From Oceanobacillus damuensis (GTDB taxonomy: Bacteria; Bacillota; Bacilli; Bacillales; Amphibacillaceae), in the NCBI RefSeq assembly GCF_001618145.1, contig NZ_LQNF01000029.1, positions 1 through 64,000 on the forward strand: a stretch of DNA of 64,000 nucleotides, given 5' to 3'. Made by a program: the position numbers and the translations under genes. Positions within the stretch are counted from its first letter, which is position 1; every line of letters starts with the position of its first letter. Of this stretch, positions 8,657-18,395 are shown in pieces. The notes under the pieces were generated by a model. The model saw nothing but the letters and a program-made list of their open reading frames with translations, made no database searches and was not told the DNA's origin.

Positions 8657-9250
8657 ATGAGAAAATCAAAAACGGAACGCCAGCGACAGCTTAAAGAAAG
8701 AATTGAGCAAACCCCTTTCATTACGGATGAACAGCTTGCCAAAGAATTCAATGTGAGTATCCAGACGATACGTCTTGATCGAATGGAGCTGACCATTCCT
8801 GAATTAAGGGAGCGTATTAAATATGTTGCTACTAATCAATGGAACGAAACGGTAAGAGCATTACCGCTCGATGAAATAATCGGTGAAATCATAGATTTGG
8901 AATTGGATAAGCGTGCGATATCCTTATTGGAAATCACATCGGATCTCGTGTTTTCCAGAAATAAAATAGCAAGGGGCCACCATCTTTTTGCACAAGCCAA
9001 TTCACTTGCAGTAGCAGTAATTAATGATGAACTGGCTTTAACAGCAAAATCAGAAGTAAAATTTACACGCCAGGTAATCGAGGGCGAGCGTGTAATAGCG
9101 AAGGCAATAGTAGAAGGTAAAGATGCCAAAGGACGCACGGTTGTGCATGTAAATAGTTTTGTAGATAATGAGAAGGTGTTTACAGGGAGATTTTATATGT
9201 ATCAATCCAATGAGAATAGAGGGGAAAATGAAAATGAGATTAGCAATTGA
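8657..9250 (+). CDS. fapR: Fatty acid and phospholipid biosynthesis repressor FapR
   Basis: 197 residues from the ATG at 8657 (the GTG at 8642 is in frame, but the family starts at MRKSKTERQ). The N-terminal DeoR-like helix-turn-helix is [22 protein letters not shown] (about 20-41). The rest is a hotdog-fold effector domain that in known FapR binds malonyl-CoA ([18 protein letters not shown] region). It is preceded by its own FapR box, consistent with autoregulation. The plsX start lies inside its 3' end (overlap of about 17 bp), indicating translational coupling. The ribosome site is weak. Confidence 0.95.
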   Translation: MRKSKTERQRQLKERIEQTPFITDEQLAKEFNVSIQTIRLDRMELTIPELRERIKYVATNQWNETVRALPLDEIIGEIIDLELDKRAISLLEITSDLVFSRNKIARGHHLFAQANSLAVAVINDELALTAKSEVKFTRQVIEGERVIAKAIVEGKDAKGRTVVHVNSFVDNEKVFTGRFYMYQSNENRGENENEISN

Positions 9251-10232
9251 CGCTATGGGAGGCGACAATGCGCCAAAGGAAATCGTGCTTGGTGCAATGG
9301 ATGCGATATCAGAGATAGATCATCTGACCATAACGCTATTTGGCGATGAAAACCAAATTAAACCGTTTCTGACAAATAATAAAAATATAGAAATTATTCA
9401 TACAGATGAGGTTATTACGAGTGATGATGAACCTGTACGCGCGGTACGCAGGAAGAAAAACTCCTCGCTTGTATTAATGGCTAAAGCAGTAAAAGAAGGA
9501 AATGCCGACGCCTGTATCTCTGCAGGTAATACAGGAGCTTTAATGAGCGCTGGGCTGTTTGTGGTCGGCAGAGTCCCTGGGATTGACCGTCCTGCATTAA
9601 GTCCCACCCTTCCTACAGTTGACGGAAAAGGTTTCCTGATGCTTGATGTTGGTGCAAATGTAGATGCCAAACCGAGCCACCTTGTGCAATATGCAATTAT
9701 GGGCTCCATCTATTCCGAGAAAGTGCGTGGTATTACCAGACCCGCTGTCGGTCTGCTGAATGTCGGGACAGAGGATGGAAAAGGGAACGAATTGACAAAG
9801 AAGGCTTTCGAACAATTAAAAAATGCACCGATTAACTTCATTGGAAATGTGGAAGCACGGGATATTCTAACTGGTGCTGCCGATGTAGTCGTGACCGATG
9901 GTTTTAGCGGGAATATCGCCTTAAAAACGATAGAAGGTACAGCACAGACTATTTTCACTTTATTGAAGAGTACTTTTATGTCATCCACTAAAACAAAGAT
10001 TGCCGCCGGGCTTGTAAAAAAAGATCTTAGAGGTCTCAAAGATCAGCTGGATTACTCTGAATATGGTGGAGCAGGTCTTTTCGGACTTGCAGCTCCAGTG
10101 ATAAAAGCACATGGATCGTCCAACAGCAGGGCTATATTAAGTGCGATTAAGCAGGCAAATCATATGGTTGAAAACGATGTAACCAATACGATTAAAACTA
10201 CAATTGAGTCGATAGAATTGGAAGAGGAGTGA
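9234..10232 (+). CDS. plsX: Phosphate acyltransferase PlsX
   Basis: 332 residues starting [20 protein letters not shown], the PlsX signature. It converts acyl-ACP to acyl-phosphate, the donor for PlsY in phosphatidic acid synthesis, and works at the membrane surface. Further family blocks are [13 protein letters not shown] and [14 protein letters not shown]. The ATG at 9234 lies 8 bp after AGAGGGGA; an ATG at 9228 is a possible alternative. It overlaps the end of fapR, and fabD follows after 4 bp. Confidence 0.96.
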   Translation: MRLAIDAMGGDNAPKEIVLGAMDAISEIDHLTITLFGDENQIKPFLTNNKNIEIIHTDEVITSDDEPVRAVRRKKNSSLVLMAKAVKEGNADACISAGNTGALMSAGLFVVGRVPGIDRPALSPTLPTVDGKGFLMLDVGANVDAKPSHLVQYAIMGSIYSEKVRGITRPAVGLLNVGTEDGKGNELTKKAFEQLKNAPINFIGNVEARDILTGAADVVVTDGFSGNIALKTIEGTAQTIFTLLKSTFMSSTKTKIAAGLVKKDLRGLKDQLDYSEYGGAGLFGLAAPVIKAHGSSNSRAILSAIKQANHMVENDVTNTIKTTIESIELEEE

Positions 10233-10236
10233 TTTT

Positions 10237-11175
10237 ATGAAACGTGTTGCGTGTATGTTCCCAGGGCAAGGCTCACAGGCTGTTGGCATGGGAAAGGAAT
10301 TTTATGATGAATTTCCGTTCGTACAGGATCTTTTTCAAAAAGCAAATGATGTATTGGAGAAGGACATAAAGGGAATTATGTTTGATGGACCCGCAGAAGT
10401 TCTGACTGAGACAGAAAATGCTCAACCTGCACTTCTTTTAACAAGCATTGCAATACATAAATTATTACAGCAGGAAAAAGTTGAAGCAGTCATGACTGTC
10501 GGTCACAGCCTTGGTGAGTATAGTGCTCTTGTTGCTGCCGATGCCCTCACCTTGGAAGATGCCCTCCCACTTGTGGCTGCCCGCGGTAAACTGATGGAGG
10601 AAGCATTTCCGAAAGGTCAGGGTACAATGGCCGCTGTTCTTGGCCTAAGTGAGCAAGAGGTTTCAGATGCTTTAAACAATATTACGGATGAAGTGGTAGA
10701 CCTTGCCAATTTAAACTGTCCCGGGCAGATAGTTATATCCGGTTCCAAGGAAGGAATTGATGCAGCTTCTGACTTGTTGAAGGAAAAAGGGGCAAAGCGC
10801 GTTCTCCCGTTGAATGTAAGCGGACCTTTTCATTCAAGATTGATGAAGCCTGCTAATGAGGAGTTTGCGCATTACTTGGATAAAACACCAATAAAAGATG
10901 CTTCCATTCCAGTATTTGCCAATGTATCAGCGGATGCTGTCACATCGAGTGAGGAAATACAGGAATTGCTTCTTAAACAGCTATACTCTCCTGTACGATT
11001 TGAAGCGTCGATCAACAATATGATTGAAGAGGGCGTTGACGCGTTTGTGGAAGTGGGGAATGGAAAAGTGCTTTCCGGATTGCTGCGAAAAATAAACAAA
11101 AAAGTCCCGACTTTTGCCGTACAGGATATTAAATCAATGAATGAATTTATTACATGGTACAGGGAGGATTCGTAA
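10237..11175 (+). CDS. fabD: Malonyl-CoA:ACP transacylase FabD
   Basis: 312 residues. It starts [19 protein letters not shown]. The catalytic serine is in [10 protein letters not shown] (about residue 91) and the paired histidine is in [11 protein letters not shown] (about 200). It loads malonyl units onto AcpP for fatty-acid elongation. The stop codon overlaps the fabG ATG by one base (TAATG), so the two are translationally coupled. Confidence 0.96.
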   Translation: MKRVACMFPGQGSQAVGMGKEFYDEFPFVQDLFQKANDVLEKDIKGIMFDGPAEVLTETENAQPALLLTSIAIHKLLQQEKVEAVMTVGHSLGEYSALVAADALTLEDALPLVAARGKLMEEAFPKGQGTMAAVLGLSEQEVSDALNNITDEVVDLANLNCPGQIVISGSKEGIDAASDLLKEKGAKRVLPLNVSGPFHSRLMKPANEEFAHYLDKTPIKDASIPVFANVSADAVTSSEEIQELLLKQLYSPVRFEASINNMIEEGVDAFVEVGNGKVLSGLLRKINKKVPTFAVQDIKSMNEFITWYREDS

Positions 11176-11915
11176 TGCTGCAAGGTAAAAATGCACTTGT
11201 AACAGGTGCTTCACGCGGAATAGGCAGAGCAATCGCTTTGGAACTTGCGAAACAAGGGGCAAACGTGGCTGTTAACTATGCCGGAAGTGAAGCCAAAGCA
11301 CAAGCTGTCGTTGAAGAAATTCAAGGCCTTGGTGTGAAGGCATTTAAGGTCCAGGCAGATGTCGCAAATGAAGCAAATGTAAAAGAGATGGTAAAACATG
11401 TGACAACTGAGTTTGGAAGTCTGGATATTTTAGTCAACAATGCTGGTGTGACAAGAGATAACCTGCTTATGCGTATGAAAGAAGAAGAATTTGATCAGGT
11501 TATTAATACGAACCTGAAAGGTGTCTTCATTTGTACAAAAGCAGTGACCAGACAAATGATGAAACAGAAGTCCGGAAGAATTATAAATGTTGCATCCATT
11601 GTGGGTGTCAGCGGCAACCCGGGACAGGCAAACTATGTTGCAGCCAAAGCCGGCGTTATTGGCCTGACAAAAACTACTGCCAAAGAACTCGCATCACGGA
11701 ACATTCTGGTAAACGCAGTTGCTCCCGGTTTCATTTCAACTGATATGACCGATGAACTTACTGAAGAACAAAAAGAAGGGGTGTTAAGCCTGATCCCATT
11801 GGCAAAACTAGGGACACCAGAAAACGTAGCAAACGTAGTTCGCTTCCTGGCAACAGAAGACGCCAACTACATCACCGGCCAAACCATCCACATAGACGGC
11901 GGAATGGTTATGTAG
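11175..11915 (+). CDS. fabG: 3-oxoacyl-[ACP] reductase FabG
   Basis: 246 residues, a short-chain dehydrogenase. The NADPH-binding motif [12 protein letters not shown] is near residue 12. The catalytic Ser-Tyr-Lys set lies in VASIVGVSG (about 139) and ANYVAAKAG (Tyr about 152, Lys about 156). It reduces beta-ketoacyl-ACP in each elongation round. The ATG at 11175 is preferred over upstream 11154 because AGGGAGG precedes it and the family starts [11 protein letters not shown]. Downstream, acpP is separated by about 430 bp of R1 repeats instead of the usual short gap. Confidence 0.96.
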   Translation: MLQGKNALVTGASRGIGRAIALELAKQGANVAVNYAGSEAKAQAVVEEIQGLGVKAFKVQADVANEANVKEMVKHVTTEFGSLDILVNNAGVTRDNLLMRMKEEEFDQVINTNLKGVFICTKAVTRQMMKQKSGRIINVASIVGVSGNPGQANYVAAKAGVIGLTKTTAKELASRNILVNAVAPGFISTDMTDELTEEQKEGVLSLIPLAKLGTPENVANVVRFLATEDANYITGQTIHIDGGMVM

Positions 11916-11916
11916 T

Positions 11917-12066
11917 ATCAAAAGCGAGAGGGGCCGTTCAGGAGCGTGAGTGCTGGAGGAAACCGCCGGAGATAAAGGAAACACGAGGAACGTAGTGAGT
12001 CGATGTTGACTTATCGGACAGAGGTTCTCCGAAGCACTGCAGCTCCTGGCCCCTTGAGCTGGCCGA
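11917..12066 (+). repeat. Dispersed structured repeat R1, copy b (first tandem unit)
   Basis: 150-bp unit starting ATCAAAAGCGAGAGGGGCC. Its ends pair: AGGGGCC (11929-11935) with GGCCCCT (12048-12054), CAGGAGC with GCTCCTG, AGTGCT (11949) with AGCACT (12033). The core GATAAAGGAAACACG...GTCGATGTTGACTTATC matches copy a. It starts two bases after the fabG stop, inside the fatty-acid operon. Confidence 0.85.
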
Positions 12067-12272
12067 ATCAAAAGCGAGAGGGGCCGTTCAGGAGCGTGAG
12101 TGCTGGAGGAAACCGCCGGAGATAAAGGAAACACGCCCCTTTACTGTAGGGGTATGCCGACGTTGGCGTAAGCCGTTTTTAGTCGGCCCTCCTTAAGCAC
12201 CTGAGTCGATGTTGACTTATCGGACAGAGGTTCTCCGAAGCACTGCAGCTCCTGGCCCCTAAACTTGCCCAA
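12067..12272 (+). repeat. Dispersed structured repeat R1, copy c (second tandem unit) with hairpin insert
   Basis: The first 69 bp are identical to copy b. At 12136-12202 a 67-bp segment replaces the 11-bp middle (11986-11996) of copy b; it contains CCCCT-TTACTGT-AGGGG and GCCGAC...GTCGGC hairpins. The right half from 12203 again matches copy b almost exactly. A third unit starts at 12273 (ATCAAAAGCGA) but breaks off after about 11 bp. Confidence 0.85.
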
Positions 12273-12352
12273 ATCAAAAGCGACTGTAATAATGTTCCGG
12301 GTAGAAATGCAGATTGAAATCTCTTATACTACTTGAAGGGAGGTGAAGTATG

Positions 12353-12586
12353 ATGGCAGACGTATTTGATCGTGTAAAAGCTATTATCGTAGATCGTCTT
12401 GATGTTGATGAGTCAAAAATTACCATGGAAGCCTCTTTTAAAGATGACCTGGAAGCAGATTCTTTAGACGTAGTGGAATTAGTAATGGAATTGGAAGATG
12501 AATTTGACATGGAAATCGCAGACGAAGATGCTGAAAAAATAAATACAGTAGGTGATGCTGTGAATTACATAAACAGCAAAGCTTAA
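12353..12586 (+). CDS. acpP: Acyl carrier protein
   Basis: 77 acidic residues, [20 protein letters not shown]..., with the phosphopantetheine attachment serine in [12 protein letters not shown] (about residue 37). It carries growing acyl chains for FabD, FabG and PlsX. A near-ideal ribosome site AAGGGAGGTGA (12337-12347) precedes it; the ATG at 12353 is the family start, with 12350 as a tandem alternative. A -10-like TATACT at 12325 has no good -35, so whether acpP has its own promoter or depends on read-through across the R1 repeats is unclear. Confidence 0.97.
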   Translation: MADVFDRVKAIIVDRLDVDESKITMEASFKDDLEADSLDVVELVMELEDEFDMEIADEDAEKINTVGDAVNYINSKA

Positions 12587-12610
12587 TACATTGCGGAAAA
12601 ACCGCTGACA

Positions 12611-12636
12611 GAAAGTCTCGCATTCGCGGGGCTTTC
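12611..12636 (+). promoter_or_regulatory. Stem-loop between acpP and rnc
   Basis: GAAAGTCTCGC / GCGGGGCTTTC can form an 11-bp stem (with three G-U pairs) around an ATTC loop. A small GCGG-AAAAA-CCGC hairpin precedes it at 12592-12604. No U-run follows, so it is a poor terminator. It ends 30 bp before the rnc start. Confidence 0.55.
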
Positions 12637-12665
12637 GCTATATTTTGTAAGTGGAGGTGAAGGTT

Positions 12666-13349
12666 ATGGATATAGATCAATTACAAGAGCAATTAAAGAC
12701 TAACTTTAATAATCCAGAACTGATTAAGCAGGCATTTACACATTCATCGTATGTGAATGAGCATCGGAACACTGTGTTTTCGGATAATGAACGCCTTGAA
12801 TTTCTTGGTGATGCGGTACTGGAATTAGGTGTATCCCAATACCTGTTTCTAAATAATAAAGAGATGCCTGAAGGTCAAATGACCAAATTGCGTGCTGCAA
12901 TCGTATGTGAACCTTCTTTGATGCGTTTTGCCACAGAATTGAACTTTGGCGAATTTCTGCTTCTGGGTAAAGGAGAAGAACAAACCGGTGGAAGACAAAG
13001 GCCGGCAATTTTGGCGGATGTGTTTGAGGCTTTTCTGGGGGCACTTTATTTGGATCAGGGATTTGATGCAGCATTGAAATTTCTTGAGATGCATGTTTTT
13101 CCGAAAATCAATACGGGTGCTTTTTCTCATGCGATGGATTATAAAAGTCAGCTGCAGGAATTAGTTCAGCAAAACAAGAACCAGTCTATAGAATATAAGA
13201 TAGTTAAAGAAAAAGGACCTTCTCATGACAGGGAATTTGTTGCCCAGGCAATCATAAAAGGCAACATTGCCGGTGAAGGTACCGGAAGGACCAAAAAAGA
13301 AGCAGAGCAGCGTGCAGCCAAATATGCACTGGACAGTATGAATGTATAA
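12666..13349 (+). CDS. rnc: Ribonuclease III
   Basis: 227 residues. The RNase III signature [17 protein letters not shown] lies at about 40-56, with the second acidic site in [15 protein letters not shown] (about 115-129). A double-stranded RNA binding domain covers about 155-225 ([12 protein letters not shown]...[18 protein letters not shown]). It processes rRNA, scRNA and double-stranded transcripts. The ATG at 12666 follows GGAGGTGA (12653-12660); the GTG at 12651 overlaps that site and is unlikely. A hairpin in its leader could be a target for the enzyme itself (inference). Confidence 0.96.
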   Translation: MDIDQLQEQLKTNFNNPELIKQAFTHSSYVNEHRNTVFSDNERLEFLGDAVLELGVSQYLFLNNKEMPEGQMTKLRAAIVCEPSLMRFATELNFGEFLLLGKGEEQTGGRQRPAILADVFEAFLGALYLDQGFDAALKFLEMHVFPKINTGAFSHAMDYKSQLQELVQQNKNQSIEYKIVKEKGPSHDREFVAQAIIKGNIAGEGTGRTKKEAEQRAAKYALDSMNV

Positions 13350-13353
13350 GCTA

Positions 13354-13388
13354 AAAGGCTGCACTCGGTATGGAGTGACAGCCTTTCT
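13354..13388. terminator. Bidirectional terminator between rnc and yfkK-like gene
   Basis: AAAGGCTG-CACTC (13354-13366) pairs with GAGTG-A-CAGCCTTT (13373-13386). Convergent genes flank it. T-runs are short on both sides. Confidence 0.7.
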
Positions 13389-13400
13389 GCTGTCAGGAAA

Positions 13401-13622
13401 CTATTTTCTGATCATTGAAAGTTCCTGAATAAAAGCCTGTGTTTCAGAAGCGCTTAATTGACCTTTTTTTATCACCATATCATACAAGAATTTTAAATCC
13501 TCATATTTACTTAAGTCATAGTCTTCTGGTTCCATGATGGAGCGATTGACAACATTTAGCCGTTCAGCTAATTCATCAAGTAAAATTTTCATGTTTTCTT
13601 CACTTGCCTTTTCCAAATTCAT
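13401..13622 (-). CDS. DUF1128 family protein (YfkK-like)
   Basis: 73 residues, mostly acidic and helical, MNLEKASEENMKILLDELAE..., ending AFIQELSMIRK. It resembles the small DUF1128 proteins of Bacillaceae (YfkK in B. subtilis), whose function I do not know. No signal peptide or membrane segment. A good ribosome site (AAAGGGGGAAATGAG before the ATG on the minus strand) supports it. It lies antisense between rnc and smc, which are adjacent in B. subtilis, so it has been relocated here. A 12-bp perfect palindrome ACAATGCATTGT (13653-13664) lies just upstream and may be an operator. Confidence 0.8.
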   Translation of the reverse strand: MNLEKASEENMKILLDELAERLNVVNRSIMEPEDYDLSKYEDLKFLYDMVIKKGQLSASETQAFIQELSMIRK

Positions 13623-13808
13623 CTCATTTCCCCCTTTGACCTATAGAACATTACAATGCATTGTGTTTGAATAGGTTCTGCTCTTCTTTTGTGCCTCACT
13701 TTATGATAAAATAAATAAGTTAAAAAGCCAAATTATAATAGAATATTAATGATTAGGAACAAGGGATCGGGAAAGATATAAGGTCTCTCTCAAAATAGGA
13801 GAATGTAT

Positions 13809-16800
13809 ATGTATTTAAAACGATTGGAAAGCGTGGGCTTCAAATCATTTGCGGAGCGGATAAACGTAGATTTTGTACCTGGGGTGACAGCGGTTGTTGG
13901 ACCAAACGGCAGTGGGAAAAGCAATATAACCGATGCAATACGATGGGTACTTGGTGAACAATCGGCCAAATCATTACGTGGCTCCAAAATGGAAGACATC
14001 ATATTCCAAGGCAGTGACACGAGAAAAGCATTAAATGTCGCAGAAGTTACATTAGTATTGGACAACCAAGATAAAAGGGTGCCACTTGACTATGAAGAAG
14101 TCAGTGTTACGCGCCGTGTTTACCGGTCTGGTGACAGTGAATTCTATATCAATAAACAATCCTGTCGTTTAAAGGATATCATCGATCTTTTTATGGATTC
14201 CGGCCTTGGACGCGAGGCCTTTTCTATCATCAGTCAAGGTAAAGTGGAAGAAATCCTTAGTTCCAAAGCGGAAGAACGGAGAACAATCTTTGAAGAGGCT
14301 GCAGGTGTCTTGAAATACAAGCAAAGAAAAAAGAAATCTGAATATAAATTAGCGGAGACGCAGGAAAACCTGAACAGGGTGGAGGATATTGTTCACGAGA
14401 TTGAACAGCAGATTAATCCACTAGAAGAGCAGGCGAAAAACGCCAAAAGGTTTATGGAGCTGAAAGAAAGATTAAAGAAAAAGGAAATTTCCTACCTGAT
14501 TACGGAAATCGAACAGATTTATACGGAATGGCAAATGCTATTGCATGAGCTTGAAGATGATAAAACTGCTGAAGCGAATAAAAAAACTGCCATTCAAAAG
14601 AGAGAGGCTGAACTGGAAAAATACAAGCAGGGTACACTTAGGCTTGATAGTGAAATTGAAGTATTGCAGGAAAATCTTTTGAAAGCAACCGAACAACTAG
14701 AGAAGTACGAGGGAAAAAAACAATTGCTGGATGAACGGTCCAAGCATTTTGGCGAAAATAAGGAAAAACTTGAACAGCAACAGGAAGAGACAGTCTCCAA
14801 AATTGATGAAGCCAAAAAGATATTGGAATTTGAAAGAAAAAAGCTCGCAGATCTGCAGGATGAAAGAAAAAGAACAAATGAAAAAGCAACTCAACTTGAA
14901 GCACAGTTGACAATGAGTAAAGAGAGCATTTCCGACCAGATTGAGGAATTGAAGTCGGATTATATTGAATTCCTTAATAAGCAGGCAGCAAAGCGTAACG
15001 AAAAACAATCAATCGCCCAGCAGCTACAGCAAATTAACGGTAAGAAAGATAAGCAGTCGGAAAAATTCCAGGACTTGATAACATTAAGAGAGCAATTAAC
15101 AGTAAAGCTGGATGAACTGCAATCTGCATTCAATGTAAAGGAAAATCAGTTTACGGATAAGGAAACCTTAATCAAGAAAACAAAAAAGGATTTACAGGCC
15201 GAACGTAATCATTTTCAGGATTCACAAGCCAAACTTTACAAAGGCTATCAATATATTGAGAATCTTAAATCCAAAAAGGAAATGCTGGAAGAAATGAAAG
15301 AGGATTTTCAAGGATTTTTCCACGGTGTAAAAGCAATCTTAAAAGCACGTGAAGAGAAAAGGCTTGAAAATATTGACGGTGCGGTCATTGAATTGATAGA
15401 TGTATCAAAGGATTATATAACGGCAATCGAAACCGTTCTCGGCGGCCAGGCCCAGCATATAGTTGTGCAAGACGATCGAGCTGCAAGAAATGCAATCGCA
15501 TGGCTTAAGAAAACAAATAATGGCCGGGCGACTTTTTTACCTCTTAGCTCCATCCAGGAACGATTTATATCAAAAGATATTCTGCATAAGATTGAAACCC
15601 GCCCCGGATACATTGGGATAGCCTCTGAACTAGTGAAAACGAGTAATGCTTATCAAAAAGCGGTCAATCACTTGATGGGTCACGTAATTATTGCAAGGAC
15701 ACTGAAGAATGCCAATGAAATCGCAGCAATCGTTAATCGGAGGTTCAGGGTTGTTACACTCGAAGGTGATGTTGTTAATCCAGGGGGATCCATGTCCGGT
15801 GGAGCCCAAAAGAAAACAAATCAGTCACTTTTTACAAGGGAAAAAGACCTTCAGGATATGACAGATCGGCTGAAAGAGTTCAACGAAAAGGCACTGCAAT
15901 TTGAATCGATGGTAAAAAAACGCAAAAATAATGTTAAAGAGCTTGAAGATAGGCTGTCATCTGAAGAAATCAAGCTGTCAGCTCTTCAAAATGAGTTGCA
16001 GGAATTGCGTAGTGAATATAAGCAAGTGGAGATGAAGTTGTCTTCCATAAATGATAACTTGTCCATTTATGATTTGGATAAAAAGCAATTCGTTCAGGAC
16101 AGTCAGGAGTTAATCGCTCGTGAAACGGCATTGACAGATGAATTGACAACCATAAAAAATCAGCTTGAGGCAATTCAGAAAGAGATTGATACGTTATCTA
16201 ATCAAGATGAGAAGTATAAAGAAAACAAGGAAATAATGCAAAGTGACTTGCATAAGTTTCAGATTACACTCGCAGAGCAGGAGGAACGGGTCAAATATCA
16301 GCGTGAAAAAACGAATGTTGTCCAACAGCAATTAAACAGTCTGGAAGAGCAATATGAGAAAAACGATAACGAGTTAAGGAACATGCTGGAATTTGAGAAC
16401 TCGGAAGAGACTGAAGCTGATATGGATCAAATGATTCTAACAGCCAAGACAGAGAAAGAATCTTCCACTGAGAAAATCCAGCAATTGCGTGAAGAAAGAG
16501 TAAAACAGACGCAGCATGTTCAGGAGATAGAAAAAGAGCTTAAGGAAGAAAATAGTACACATCAGAAATTTCTCCAAGCGATTCAGCAAAAAGAAGTAAA
16601 AGTGAACCGGCTTGATGTGGAGCTTGAAAATCGTCTGAATCACCTGCAGACAGAGTATACAATCACGTACGAGAAGGCGAAACAACACTATGACAAAGTT
16701 GAGGACATCGAGGAAGCAAAGTCAGCGGTAAAACAATTAAAGCTCAGTATTGAACGTTTAGGTACAGTCAATCTGGGAGCGATTGATGAATATGAGCGGG

Positions 16801-17375
16801 TTTCGGAACGCTATTCATTCCTGACAGAACAGAGGAATGATCTAGTGGAAGCCAAACAAGTGCTATATCAGGTTATTGCTGAAATGGATGAAGAGATGGA
16901 AAATCGTTTCGATGCTACATTTACTAAAATCAAAGATGAATTTGCTGTTGTATTTACACAGTTATTTGGTGGTGGTCATGCAGAATTGAAATTGACCGAC
17001 CCTAAAAATCTTCTTGATACTGGTGTCGATATCATTGCCCAGCCACCTGGGAAGAAACTGCAGCATTTAGGCTTGCTTTCAGGGGGAGAACGCGCCTTAA
17101 CGGCCATTGCATTATTGTTTGCCATTTTGAGGGTGCGTCCTGTGCCTTTCTGTATCCTGGATGAAGTGGAAGCTGCACTTGACGAAGCCAATGTTGCCAG
17201 GTTTGCAAAATACGTTAAGTTGTACAGTGACAGCACACAATTTATCGTGATTACACACAGAAAAGGAACGATGGAAGAGGCGGATGTGCTTTATGGCGTG
17301 ACGATGCAGGAATCAGGGGTATCGAGGCTTGTGTCTGTACGGCTTGAAGAAACAAAAGAATTAATCAAATCTTAG
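13809..17375 (+). CDS. smc: Chromosome partition protein Smc
   Basis: 1188 residues, typical of Smc. Walker A GPNGSGKSN is near residue 32. Two long coiled coils (about 170-500 and 670-1010) flank a hinge domain (about 515-640). The C-terminal head has the ABC signature LSGGERALTA (about 1090) and Walker B FCILDEVEAALDEANVARF (about 1115). It compacts and segregates chromosomes with ScpA/ScpB, which are not in the window. The ATG at 13809 fits the family start MYLKRLESVGFKSF and is 7 bp from TAGGAG; 13803 is an in-frame alternative. A TATAAT lies at 13734-13739. ftsY follows after 14 bp. Confidence 0.97.
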   Translation: MYLKRLESVGFKSFAERINVDFVPGVTAVVGPNGSGKSNITDAIRWVLGEQSAKSLRGSKMEDIIFQGSDTRKALNVAEVTLVLDNQDKRVPLDYEEVSVTRRVYRSGDSEFYINKQSCRLKDIIDLFMDSGLGREAFSIISQGKVEEILSSKAEERRTIFEEAAGVLKYKQRKKKSEYKLAETQENLNRVEDIVHEIEQQINPLEEQAKNAKRFMELKERLKKKEISYLITEIEQIYTEWQMLLHELEDDKTAEANKKTAIQKREAELEKYKQGTLRLDSEIEVLQENLLKATEQLEKYEGKKQLLDERSKHFGENKEKLEQQQEETVSKIDEAKKILEFERKKLADLQDERKRTNEKATQLEAQLTMSKESISDQIEELKSDYIEFLNKQAAKRNEKQSIAQQLQQINGKKDKQSEKFQDLITLREQLTVKLDELQSAFNVKENQFTDKETLIKKTKKDLQAERNHFQDSQAKLYKGYQYIENLKSKKEMLEEMKEDFQGFFHGVKAILKAREEKRLENIDGAVIELIDVSKDYITAIETVLGGQAQHIVVQDDRAARNAIAWLKKTNNGRATFLPLSSIQERFISKDILHKIETRPGYIGIASELVKTSNAYQKAVNHLMGHVIIARTLKNANEIAAIVNRRFRVVTLEGDVVNPGGSMSGGAQKKTNQSLFTREKDLQDMTDRLKEFNEKALQFESMVKKRKNNVKELEDRLSSEEIKLSALQNELQELRSEYKQVEMKLSSINDNLSIYDLDKKQFVQDSQELIARETALTDELTTIKNQLEAIQKEIDTLSNQDEKYKENKEIMQSDLHKFQITLAEQEERVKYQREKTNVVQQQLNSLEEQYEKNDNELRNMLEFENSEETEADMDQMILTAKTEKESSTEKIQQLREERVKQTQHVQEIEKELKEENSTHQKFLQAIQQKEVKVNRLDVELENRLNHLQTEYTITYEKAKQHYDKVEDIEEAKSAVKQLKLSIERLGTVNLGAIDEYERVSERYSFLTEQRNDLVEAKQVLYQVIAEMDEEMENRFDATFTKIKDEFAVVFTQLFGGGHAELKLTDPKNLLDTGVDIIAQPPGKKLQHLGLLSGGERALTAIALLFAILRVRPVPFCILDEVEAALDEANVARFAKYVKLYSDSTQFIVITHRKGTMEEADVLYGVTMQESGVSRLVSVRLEETKELIKS

Positions 17376-17389
17376 GAGGTAGATAGTCA

Positions 17390-18382
17390 ATGGGTTTCAT
17401 GGATAAGTTGAAAAGTAAATTTAAACAAAATGAAGAAACAGAAGATGTTTCCCAGAAATATCAGGAAGGGATGAAAAAAACCCGTCATTCCTTTTCAGGC
17501 AAACTGAATGATCTGATTGCCAGATATCGTAAGGTCGATGAGGATTTTTTCGAGGAATTGGAAGAAGTTCTCATCACAGCTGATGTTGGTGTAACAACCG
17601 TAATGGATTTGGTGGAAGAACTGAGAATGGAGGTTAAGCGGCAGAACATTAAAGACACGAACGGCATAAAAGATGTCATCTCAGAAAAGCTAGTGGAAAT
17701 CTATTATGGGAATGATAATGAGGAAATTGAAAAGCTAAATATACAGCAAGAGGGACTTTCGGTTATACTTGTTGTTGGGGTAAATGGTGTAGGGAAAACG
17801 ACAAGCATCGGAAAACTTGCACATCAGCTAAAAAAACAAGGTAAAAACGTTGTATTGGCGGCTGGGGATACATTTCGTGCAGGTGCCATTGAGCAGCTTG
17901 AAATATGGGGAGAACGTGCGGATGTCCCAGTGATCAGGCAAAATGCCGGAAGTGACCCAGCTGCAGTAATTTTTGACGGTATTAAAGCAGCGAAATCCCG
18001 CCGTGCAGACGTTTTAATCTGTGATACTGCTGGCAGACTGCAGAATAAGGTAAACTTGATGAACGAACTTTCGAAAGTGAAACGTGTGATAGAGCGGGAA
18101 ATTCCTGGAGCCCCTCAAGAAGTGTTGCTTGTCCTTGATGCAACTACCGGACAAAACGCACTAAGTCAGGCGAAAACTTTTTCGGAGGCAACGGACGTTT
18201 CCGGTATCGTCCTGACTAAACTTGACGGGACAGCAAAAGGTGGTATTGTACTTGCCATCCGAAATGAATTGAAAATCCCTGTTAAATATGTTGGTCTCGG
18301 AGAACAGGTTGATGATTTGCAGGTATTTGACGCAAATGCATTTGTTTATGGGCTTTTTGCAGATATAGCAACAGAAGATTAG
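17390..18382 (+). CDS. ftsY: Signal recognition particle receptor FtsY
   Basis: 330 residues. A short charged N-terminal region is followed by the N domain and the GTPase G domain with GVNGVGKTTSIGKLA (about 127-141), DTAGRLQNK and TKLDGTAKGG. It docks ribosome-SRP complexes at the membrane. The long acidic A domain of enterobacterial FtsY is absent, as usual in Firmicutes. An AGGAGGT site precedes the ATG. The SRP subunit gene ffh lies just downstream, separated only by ylxM. Confidence 0.97.
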   Translation: MGFMDKLKSKFKQNEETEDVSQKYQEGMKKTRHSFSGKLNDLIARYRKVDEDFFEELEEVLITADVGVTTVMDLVEELRMEVKRQNIKDTNGIKDVISEKLVEIYYGNDNEEIEKLNIQQEGLSVILVVGVNGVGKTTSIGKLAHQLKKQGKNVVLAAGDTFRAGAIEQLEIWGERADVPVIRQNAGSDPAAVIFDGIKAAKSRRADVLICDTAGRLQNKVNLMNELSKVKRVIEREIPGAPQEVLLVLDATTGQNALSQAKTFSEATDVSGIVLTKLDGTAKGGIVLAIRNELKIPVKYVGLGEQVDDLQVFDANAFVYGLFADIATED

Positions 18383-18395
18383 AGCTTGAAATTCC

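Noticed and set aside
11808-12134. 108-codon minus-strand frame with an internally repeated peptide
   Set aside because: The peptide repeat is a direct product of the tandem R1 units and the frame runs antisense into fabG. No ribosome site.
11917-12285. Possible CRISPR array because of direct repeats
   Set aside because: The units are 150-206 bp long, adjacent without spacers, and individually structured; this is a tandem dispersed repeat.
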